Below are positions 6,229-11,709 of a stretch of DNA of 11,709 bases, in pieces. The stretch covers positions 1 through 11,709 of the forward strand of contig NZ_CABFMN010000008.1 in the NCBI RefSeq assembly GCF_901875635.1. Reading direction: 5' to 3'. The stretch is from Xylophilus ampelinus (GTDB lineage Bacteria; Pseudomonadota; Gammaproteobacteria; Burkholderiales; Burkholderiaceae_C). A model generated the notes under the pieces. It ran no database searches. It saw nothing but the letters and a program-made list of their open reading frames with translations, and was not told the DNA's origin. Every line of letters begins with the position of its first letter. Position 1 is the first letter of the stretch. The translations under genes and the position numbers were made by a program.

Positions 6229-6942
6229 TCAGCCGTGCGGCAGCGTCTGCCTTGCGAATTCCACAAGGTGGTCGATCAAGCAATCGGAAGCCTGGGCCGC
6301 GCTGGCGGCGTCACCTGCAGCAACAGCCCGAACGATGTCGACGTGGAACCGGGCGGTGACCGGCAAATGGCGCGGCGCATCGAGATGGAAGAACCAGAAG
6401 CGCCTGGAAATCGAATGGAGCCGCGCGACGGTTTCGGCCGCAACGGTGTTGCGCGCCGCGCGCGCGAGCAGCAGATTGAGTTGAGCGTCGAGGCGCAGGA
6501 ACTCCTTGATATCCAGAGCCTGTGCTGCCTCTTCGGTCGGCGCCACCAGTGAATGGATCGCCGCCCTGTCTGCACTGTTGCCGCGGCTTGCTGCCGCTGT
6601 GGCCAGAAGACGGTCCAGCTCGCGTCGCGTTTCGAGAATCTCAAACTGTAGGCGCACATCGATAGGCGTCACCACCACGCCGCGCCTGGGCATGATCTGC
6701 ACCAGATACTCGCGTGAAAGGCGATGCAATGCCTCGCGGATCGGCGTGGTGCCGATGTCGATCTGCCTGCTCAAAATGGCCTCCGATACAACGGAACCAG
6801 GCGCCAGTTCCAGCGTGACGATCATCTCCTCCAGTCGCCGATACGCTTCGCTTGTCAATGTGTTCTGCGCTCCGTCGCTGGAAGGGCTGACCGCCGCGCT
6901 GCCTGGATTGATCACGCTGTCCGCCGCGCTCGCCTTCTTCAT
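6229..6942 (-). CDS. GntR-family transcriptional regulator, FCD (FadR-type) subfamily
   Basis: A 237-residue regulator. An unusual polar tail of about 28 residues leads into a winged helix-turn-helix at about 31-92 (APGSVVSEAILSRQIDIGTT, then PIREALHRLSREYLVQIMPR), followed by an all-helical FCD ligand domain (95-232). The start chosen is ATG 6942, with AAGGCGG close upstream and AGGAGG a little further; a longer frame exists but lacks a ribosome site. In the FCD domain the Asp152-x3-His motif that normally helps bind a metal reads D152-A-Q-L-N156, so one metal ligand is replaced, while H200 (FHVDIVRAV) is kept. The effector pocket may therefore be metal-free. The gene points the same way as the operon and ends 198 bp before the dioxygenase, so it is the likely local regulator, probably a repressor relieved by a pathway compound. 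Confidence 0.9.
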   Translation of the reverse strand: MKKASAADSVINPGSAAVSPSSDGAQNTLTSEAYRRLEEMIVTLELAPGSVVSEAILSRQIDIGTTPIREALHRLSREYLVQIMPRRGVVVTPIDVRLQFEILETRRELDRLLATAAASRGNSADRAAIHSLVAPTEEAAQALDIKEFLRLDAQLNLLLARAARNTVAAETVARLHSISRRFWFFHLDAPRHLPVTARFHVDIVRAVAAGDAASAAQASDCLIDHLVEFARQTLPHG

Positions 6943-7462
6943 TTCCGCCTTTTCCTCCTGCCAAAGATACGGCCGCATCGTGCGGCCGACCAAGCCGGCG
7001 ACTATAGCGATGGCAAGGTCGCGTCCGCCCGCCCCCGGGCGCACCGGGGCAAAATCGCCGCCAGTCCGGCGCCGCCCTTCGGAGCCGGCAAACCAGAGGC
7101 GTGGCAGGTGTGAAGAAAACGGCGACAGCCGACACAGATGTCATGAATTCTGCGGTGGCCGCGCAGCGGCGGGGGATGGAACAGGACGGTGCCGCCGCGA
7201 CAACGCTCATGCAAGACGCGGATCAGCAGCTGGACGAGATGATCGTCACAGCGCAGCTCGCGCCGGGCGAGGTGGTGTCAGAAGCGATTCTGAGCCGCCG
7301 CATCGGAATCGGAACAGCGCCCACCCGCGAAGCGTTGCATCGGCTCCGCGCAAGTATTTGGTGCAGATCATGCCCAGGCGCGGCGTCGTGGTGACCCCGG
7401 TGGATGTGGGCCTGCGGTTGGAGGTGCTCGAGACCCGGAGCGAAGTCGATCGGCTCATCGCA
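6601..7462. repeat. Inverted duplication: two divergent GntR gene copies
   Basis: The segment 6601-6825 (minus strand, intact regulator) and the segment 7239-7462 (plus strand, broken regulator) encode nearly the same stretch, from MIVT through EALHRL and VQIMPRRGVVVTP to DRL-A. Roughly three quarters of about 75 residues are identical by eye. The copies are head to head and about 410 bp apart. The divergence shows this is an old duplication or a paralogue pair, not a recent inverted repeat. Confidence 0.8.
6970..6988. repeat. Perfect 8-bp hairpin in the leader of the GntR gene
   Basis: CGGCCGCA (6970-6977) and TGCGGCCG (6981-6988) are perfect inverted copies around the 3-base loop TCG. The hairpin lies 28-46 bases upstream of the regulator start, in the 158-bp gap between two divergent GntR genes. 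It could be a structured mRNA leader or a protein site; there is no T-run to make it a terminator. Confidence 0.5.
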
Positions 7463-7720
7463 CGGTCTGCGGACCAACGTGCAACCGCAGGCAGAGCGAC
7501 AGTCCATCGCAGCCGTGGCGGAAGCCATCGAAGATACCGTGGCCCACCCGGATGTACGGGCCTTCCTGAGGCTCGATGCGCAGCGCAGCCGCTGCGTGGC
7601 CTGCCACGCAAGCCTTGTGAGTGTCCAGGGGTGTCCCCGCGCCTCCTCGCACAGGCAGAACAAGTGCGGAGGTACGTGCCCGCGACAGCCGCGCTGAATC
7701 TCGAGCCCGCTGCAGAAGAC
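7101..7720 (+). pseudogene. GntR/FCD regulator paralogue, broken by frameshifts
   Basis: Starting at GTG 7101 or 7110 (reading VKKTATADTD), this frame encodes a GntR winged helix very close to the intact regulator next door: LAPGEVVSEAILSRRIGIGT, then REALHRL. One base is lost near 7351, and the protein continues one frame over as KYLVQIMPRRGVVVTP and LEVLETRSEVDRLIA. A second shift near 7490 moves to the frame reading AERQSIAAVAEAIED and AFLRLDAQRS. A third near 7615 moves back to SPRLLAQAEQVRRYVP. Similarity ends near 7720, so the C-terminal part of the FCD domain, which would carry its last metal-binding His residues, is also missing. It is divergent from the intact copy, sharing its 158-bp upstream gap, and probably once controlled a neighbouring operon now lost. 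Confidence 0.85.
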
Positions 7721-7843
7721 ACGGGTAAATCGGGATTCGCTGCCGGTTCGCAGTTAAGAAAACTCTGTCTTCGACAATGCCGGCCGTCGCCTCATTACGT
7801 TTGGCACACCTCAGTAGACTCGACCCCTTTTCCGAAGGATCCA

Positions 7844-8098
7844 ATGACTGAAATCCAGAAGAGCGGCTTCGCCCGTCCCATGAAGCCCAGCGCCGAACTG
7901 GCGGCGATCATCGGCTCCGAACCGCAACCCCGCACTCAGGTCACCAAGCTGCTGTGGGAGTACATCAAGGCTAACAATCTCCAGAACCCGGCGAACAAGC
8001 GCAACATCCTGTGCGATGCCAAGTTGAAGGCGGTGATGGGAAAGGACGAAGTGACGATGTTCGAGATGACAGGTCTGGTGGGCAAGCACCTGAGCTGA
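7844..8098 (+). CDS. SWIB/MDM2-domain protein
   Basis: An 84-residue protein consisting of little more than a SWIB domain. It reads MKPSAELAAIIG (13-24), then VTKLLWEYIKANNLQNPANK (33-52), then the acidic/hydrophobic end (KDEVTMFEMTGLVGKHL). These are the conserved blocks of the SWIB/MDM2 fold. The ATG at 7844 has GAAGGAT just upstream. In eukaryotes the fold mediates protein contacts in chromatin-remodelling complexes; bacterial copies, stand-alone or fused to topoisomerase in chlamydiae, have no well-established role. Many betaproteobacterial homologues carry an Ala/Lys-rich tail, which is lacking here. The gene is tail to tail with the truncated permease gene, its stop only 3 bp from that gene's stop. 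It looks intact despite decayed neighbours on both sides. Confidence 0.9.
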   Translation: MTEIQKSGFARPMKPSAELAAIIGSEPQPRTQVTKLLWEYIKANNLQNPANKRNILCDAKLKAVMGKDEVTMFEMTGLVGKHLS

Positions 8099-8101
8099 TC
8101 T

Positions 8102-8545
8102 TCAGCCGCAAGAGGGGGCGCACCACAGGCTACGCCGCGAACGTTTCAGTTCGGGGCGCGGAGGCGAAGGGTGCAGATCGCCCTGCCCGAGCGCGACCGC
8201 GGACAGCCGGCCGATCGGCAGTACCGCGTGAACGCTGCCGTAGCCGCTCGCCATCACGGCCGGGTTGGCCGGGTTCTCGAAAGGCTTCGGCGTGTCGGTG
8301 CCCGCAAGAATCCGCTGCAGGAAATCAAGGCGCTGTGTTCGCCCTTGCGTATCGGCCTGGAGCGTGGCCGCCTGGGCCGCTGCGGTCGACCCCGCCTGTG
8401 CCACGCCGTTGACGAGCGCGTACCCCGCCATGCAGACGAACAGAAGACCGGCGATCCAGGCCGAGGGCTCGCGTGCGAGCAGGCGCATCTCGTTGCGCAG
8501 CACGCGCCAGAAGGTCCGGAAGAACTCGCGCATTGCGGGCCTCAT
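8102..8545 (-). pseudogene. ABC-2 permease (DUF3526 type), 3' truncated
   Basis: The gene starts at ATG 8545, overlapping the TGA of the upstream permease by four bases (ATGA), a classic sign of translational coupling. It opens REFFRTFWRVLRNEMRLLAR, an amphipathic start, then one membrane helix at about 31-48 (IAGLLFVCMAGYALVNG) and a polar extracytoplasmic segment with LDFLQRIL. After AVALGQGDLHP (about residue 125) family-like sequence stops, and a further 22 codons read as unrelated basic sequence. Members of this family are about 450-480 residues long, so only about a quarter remains. The breakpoint near 8160 is next to the SWIB gene, suggesting that a deletion joined these two regions. 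The fragment cannot form a membrane channel. Confidence 0.8.
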
Positions 8546-9939
8546 GCCGCGGCCTGCCGACGCGCGGAGATCAGGGCGAACGCCAAGCTCAGGACCATGG
8601 CACCCAGCAGCGCCACGATCGCCCGCCACTGGTTGCCCATCGCCCACGTCGCGTGCGGCGAGCGGGCCTCGAAGGGCGGCACTTGTGTCCAGAGCGACGG
8701 ATCGGCCTGGTAGGAAAAATGCTGCTCGTCCAGGGTATCGGCATGGCGCACGAGATCCGCGCTCATGATGTCCTGGATGCGGCGGCGATGCTGTTCCGCA
8801 TCCACCGCGAAGACACGATGGTGGGAAAAGTCCGTGCCTGCGAGGCCCATCGACAGCGACCGCATCGCCAGCACCGGCACGGCCAGGCCACTCCACTCCT
8901 GCACATGGAGCTGCCTCGTCCACGTGTCCCAGAGGCTGGCGAAATGACGGTCGAAGACCGGATAGGCGGCCTGATCGTCCAGCCGCAGCGCGAGTCCCCA
9001 CTTGCTGAGTGGCACGTCGGGTCCCCAGCGCTCGGTGGTGCCGAAATTCTGCATCCACACGCGGTCGGACGTCGCTTTCAACTCGGCGTTGAGCGCTTGG
9101 TCGAAGGCCAGCCGCGTCGGGCTGGGATGCATGGCGCGCGACAGTTCCGACAGCACCCTGGGCGCCATGACCGTCTGGGCGACCCACAGTGCAAGGAGCA
9201 CCGTGATGGCGACCCGGGAGGTCCGGCTGAGGGCCGAGATGCCCAGCGTCAGGAACACCCAGATCGAGAGGTACAGGCCATAGCCTGCGCACAGCGCGCC
9301 GAACCGCCACGCGACGTCGAGCCGGCGGGCCGGTTCGGACAGCCACAGTGCACCGCCTCCGGCCAACAGGGCGGCAGGCACGAGGAGCAAGAGCAGACAC
9401 ACGCCAAGTGCCGCCGCCTTGCCGACCAGGAGCCGTTGCGACGCGACGCCCAGGCTGAGCGTCTGCTTCAGGACACCGGACTCGCGCTCCGCGGAGAACG
9501 CGTTGAAGCCCAGCACGATCACCAGCAGCGGGCCCAGCACCTGCATCACCCAGCCTGCGGAGAGCAGGCCGAACTGCTGCAGTCCTGTGCCGTCCTGCGC
9601 CGGTGAGAACTTGACTTTGCTTTGCCGATGGGCCTGCAGCCACACCACGGAGCCCAGGCAAGGATTGACACCCGGGTCGACGATGGACAGCGCGGGCTCG
9701 GCCTTGAAGGCATGCATGCCCTGATGAGCGGCATCGTGCGGATGCCGGTGCCCCTGCCCGAGCCAATCGCGGTAGTCCTGGGCGCGCGCGATGGCCTGTT
9801 CGGCCTCCTGCTGGTTCACATGCCGTGTGCCCACGGCCAGCGCGGTGATGAGCAGCACCAGCCCGACGCCGCCCGCCAGCAGCAATCGCCCGTCGCGCAG
9901 GCGCTCGACGACTTCCCGGATGCAGATTCGACCGATCAT
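8542..9939 (-). CDS. ABC-2 type transporter permease, DUF3526 type
   Basis: A 465-residue inner-membrane protein with an uninterrupted frame. Predicted helices by hydrophobicity: about 18-37, 131-149, 172-200, 212-234, 243-262 and 440-458. Two large periplasmic loops lie between helices 1 and 2 (38-128) and 5 and 6 (265-435), the pattern of this export-type family. The AERESGVLKQTLS segment (150-162) is the cytoplasmic coupling motif that contacts the ATPase in ABC-2 permeases. The start at 9939 comes 4 bp after the ATPase stop, and its own stop overlaps the second permease. In Burkholderiales and relatives such ATPase-permease-permease sets often stand near TonB-dependent receptors and metal genes. 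What this one moves is unknown. It is the only undamaged component, so the system is probably inactive. Confidence 0.85.
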   Translation of the reverse strand: MIGRICIREVVERLRDGRLLLAGGVGLVLLITALAVGTRHVNQQEAEQAIARAQDYRDWLGQGHRHPHDAAHQGMHAFKAEPALSIVDPGVNPCLGSVVWLQAHRQSKVKFSPAQDGTGLQQFGLLSAGWVMQVLGPLLVIVLGFNAFSAERESGVLKQTLSLGVASQRLLVGKAAALGVCLLLLLVPAALLAGGGALWLSEPARRLDVAWRFGALCAGYGLYLSIWVFLTLGISALSRTSRVAITVLLALWVAQTVMAPRVLSELSRAMHPSPTRLAFDQALNAELKATSDRVWMQNFGTTERWGPDVPLSKWGLALRLDDQAAYPVFDRHFASLWDTWTRQLHVQEWSGLAVPVLAMRSLSMGLAGTDFSHHRVFAVDAEQHRRRIQDIMSADLVRHADTLDEQHFSYQADPSLWTQVPPFEARSPHATWAMGNQWRAIVALLGAMVLSLAFALISARRQAAA

Positions 9940-9943
9940 GCGC

Positions 9944-10653
9944 TCAGCCCCGCATGTGGCGCAGATACATCGCCTGCAGATCCGTGCTTCGCACCTGGCT
10001 GCCCGACAGGTCCTCGACCAAACGCCCGGCTTTCATGATGCCCATGCGGGTGGCGTGCTTCCAGCATGGAACAGGTCGTGCGTGGTTGTGAGGACGGCGA
10101 CACCCCGATCCGCGGCAGCGCGCAGCAGCGAAGCGAACTCGTCCGCGGCGTGAGGGTCCAGCCCGGCGTGGGCTGTCGAGCAGCAGGGCCCTGGCCTGCT
10201 TCGCCATGGCCACCGCGATCCACACCTTCTGGCGCATGCCTTTGGAGTACCCACGCACCCGGCGCCCGACCGCCGCTCGGTCCAGGCCCACCTGGTCCAG
10301 CAGTTCGAGCAGTCGCTCTTTGGGAGTCAAGACCCCGGTCGCAAGCGCCGCGAAATAGGAGAGGTTTTCGAGGCCGGTCAGCGTGGGGTAGAGGCTGACC
10401 ATCTCGGGGATGTACGCCACGTCGCGTTTGGTGTCCAACGGCGCTTGGGTCACGTCGACGCCGTTGATGCGCGCAACGCCCGCGTTCGGCCGGATGAAGT
10501 GCAGGAAGAGATTGATTGCGGTGGTCTTGCCGGCACCGTTGGCGCCGAGCAGACAGTAGATCTCGCCGCTTCGCACGGCAGGTTCAAGCGGTCCAGGGCC
10601 AGATGGGCGCCATAGTGTTTGGTGAGATCGACGGCTTCGAGCAAGAAATGCAA
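9944..10653 (-). pseudogene. ABC transporter ATP-binding protein with four apparent one-base deletions
   Basis: The best start is TTG 10653, since a stop lies 15 bases upstream in frame and AAGGA is seven bases away. Blocks occur in proper order: EAVDLTKHYGAHLALDRLNL, then (one frame over) GEIYCLLGANGAGKTTA with Walker A, a Q-loop-like VAYIPEMVSLYP, the signature YSKGMRQKV and RALLLD. Then one frame over AGLDPHAADEFASLL and the switch His in TTTHD, and finally, back in frame, ATRMGIMKAGRLVEDLSG. Shifts map near 10580, two close together at about 10170-10180 (destroying Walker B and its Glu), and one near 10062. The span is 710 bases; adding four gives 714, exactly 238 codons, so every lesion is explained by a lost base. 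Genuine decay is likely because neighbours are also broken, but sequencing error at GG pairs is a real alternative. Confidence 0.85.
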
Positions 10654-10665
10654 AAATGATTCCTT

Positions 10666-10687
10666 TTATGATAATGCATTCTCATAA
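10666..10687. promoter_or_regulatory. 22-bp near-perfect palindrome between divergent metal-related genes
   Basis: The two 11-base halves are TTATGATAATG and CATTCTCATAA; ten of eleven pairs match, and the only mismatch is the T/C at 10672/10681. It lies 13 bp upstream of the ABC ATPase start and 84 bp upstream of the GTPase ATG. It resembles Fur-superfamily operators: the inner part, read on the minus strand, is TGAGAAT-GC-ATTATCA, which is the Fur 7-1-7 dyad but with a two-base centre. Whether Fur, Zur or another regulator is involved cannot be decided from one site. Confidence 0.65.
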
Positions 10688-10771
10688 TTAACTAGAGAGT
10701 TGTCGGCCCACGCCGTCGAGCGCCGACCGCCCGACAGCGCGACGCACCGGCAAGCCTTCGCCGAAGCACCC

Positions 10772-11632
10772 ATGAACCGCTTGCCAGTCACTGTCCTGTC
10801 CGGATTTCTCGGCGCAGGCAAGACGACCCTGCTTAATCACATCCTCAACAACCGCGAGGGCCGGCGCGTTGCGGTGATCGTCAACGACATGAGCGAGGTC
10901 AACATCGACGCGGCGCTCGTGCGCGACGGCGGCGCCGAGCTGTCACGCACCGAGGAGAAGTTGGTTGAGATGAGCAACGGCTGCATCTGCTGCACGTTGC
11001 GCGAGGACCTGCTGGTGGAGGTGCGCGCCCTGGCGCGCCAGAAGCGCTTCGACCACCTCGTGATCGAATCCACCGGCATCTCGGAGCCGCTGCCCGTGGC
11101 CGAAACCTTCACCTTCGAAGACGACACCGGTCGCAGCCTCTCCGACATCGCTCGGCTGGACACCATGGTCACGGTAGTCGATGCGTTCAACTTCCTGCGC
11201 GACTACGAGGGTGCCGACACCCTCGGCGGACGCGGGCAGTCGCTTGGCGAGGAAGACACGCGCAGCGTGGTCGATCTGCTGATCGAGCAGGTCGAGTTCT
11301 GCGACGTGCTGGTGCTCAACAAGCTCGACCTGGTGAGCGCGCCTTAGCGCGAGCGCCTGCTGGCGGTGTTGCGCAGGCTCAACCCGCGGGCGCGCATCGA
11401 ACTGTCGGAGTTCGGCCGGGTGCCGCTGGACCGCGTGCTGGGGACGGGCCTGTTCGACTTCGCGCAGGCCGAGGCGGCGCCGGGCTGGCTGCAGGAACTG
11501 CGCGGTACCCACCGCCCCGAGTCCGACGAGTACGGGATTGCCAGCTTCGTCTACCGCTCGCGGCGGCCTTTCCATCCCGAACGCTTCTGGGCGCTGGCCG
11601 ATCGCAAGTGGCCGGGGGTGGTGCGCTCCAAG
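10772..11632 (+). pseudogene. CobW/YciC-family metal GTPase, in-frame TAG and 3' cut by IS66-type element
   Basis: The N-terminal GTPase domain is complete: Walker [10 protein letters not shown] (11-19), the EVNID switch (42-46), the metal-binding C71-I-C73-C74 motif in [10 protein letters not shown], Walker B LVIESTG, and NKLD (183-186) for guanine recognition. The ATG at 10772 is preferred over an upstream TTG because the protein then begins [11 protein letters not shown] as in the family. Codon 192 is TAG (11345-11347), followed by 95 more family-like codons in the same frame (ELSEFGRVPLDRVL, YRSRRPFHPERFW), then an abrupt end at 11632 where IS66-type DNA begins. CobW C-terminal sequence of about 110 residues is missing. 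Such proteins deliver zinc or related metals to client enzymes, often under Zur control. A 191-residue GTPase-only product is possible but unlikely to work. Confidence 0.9.
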
Positions 11633-11709
11633 GTAAGCGGCCGGCCATCCCACCTTGGCTAGGCATCGGTGTGGGATGCCGCTAGATTGGCTATCGGAGG
11701 TTCAGGATG
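11633..11709 (+). mobile_element. Left end of an IS66-family element
   Basis: At 11633 the sequence becomes GTAAGCGGCCGGCCATCCCA. IS66-family inverted repeats characteristically begin GTAA, and the junction falls exactly where CobW homology stops. Within it CATCCCAC (11646-11653) and GTGGGATG (11671-11678) are an 8-bp inverted repeat. GGAGG (11696-11700) followed by ATG at 11707-11709 should be the ribosome site and start of the first IS66 gene (tnpA-like), which continues outside the window. I infer the family from the terminus and its layout only, since no transposase sequence is visible. Confidence 0.6.

Noticed and set aside
6506..8098. A 530-codon open frame on the plus strand ending with the SWIB protein
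   Set aside because: It is a composite: antisense of the intact GntR gene, parts of the broken GntR paralogue, then the real SWIB gene, which has its own start and ribosome site at 7844.
8473..9606. A 377-codon plus-strand open frame opposite the permease
   Set aside because: Typical antisense shadow of a GC-rich gene; no motif and very biased composition.
8546..9766. Upstream extension of the truncated permease frame
   Set aside because: It overlaps the intact permease in another frame and is Arg/Pro-rich noise; the ATGA overlap at 8542-8545 gives the true start.
1..11709. CRISPR arrays, tRNA or rRNA genes, riboswitches
   Set aside because: No regularly spaced repeats, no tRNA-like cloverleaf and no rRNA-like sequence were noticed on either strand by eye.

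Overview
The window looks like an accessory region from a high-GC Burkholderiales-type betaproteobacterium. The clues are a Bug-family (tripartite tricarboxylate) solute receptor standing alone without its membrane partners, a small bacterial SWIB-domain protein, FCD-type GntR regulators, and IS types common in that order. No single gene fixes the genus.

Layout. Positions 1-1491 are a mosaic of insertion-sequence debris: a broken IS630-type transposase (minus strand), the N-terminal part of an IS3-type OrfA, and an IS21-type istB fused in frame behind it but interrupted by an amber codon. The IS21 right end at 1491 cuts a small secreted protein gene (1492-1731, minus). Positions 1732-2756 hold about 1 kb with no convincing gene and possible decayed coding DNA.

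Positions 2757-6942 are the intact core. All five genes are on the minus strand and are read in the order GntR/FCD regulator, TauD/TfdA-type 2-oxoglutarate dioxygenase, short-chain dehydrogenase, cupin resembling 2,4'-dihydroxyacetophenone dioxygenase, and Bug solute-binding protein. The last four are tightly spaced and look like one operon for uptake and oxidative breakdown of an (aryl-type) organic acid or ketone; the substrate is inferred, not shown. A 32-bp near-perfect palindrome (6109-6140) lies upstream of the dioxygenase gene and is the best operator candidate for the regulator. A diverging, frameshifted paralogue of the regulator lies at 7101-7720.

Positions 7844-8098 encode an 84-residue SWIB protein. 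Positions 8102-10653 (minus) are an ABC-2 export-type system: an ATPase gene with four apparent one-base deletions, one intact permease of the DUF3526 type, and a second permease cut to about a quarter of its length. A divergent CobW/YciC-type metal GTPase gene (10772-11632) has an in-frame TAG and is then cut by an IS66-type left end (11633 to the window edge). A 22-bp near-perfect palindrome (10666-10687) sits between ABC operon and GTPase and may once have controlled both.

Overall, an intact catabolic operon lies between two decaying blocks, each marked by IS insertions, amber or opal stops and single-base deletions. No RNA genes or CRISPR arrays were seen.
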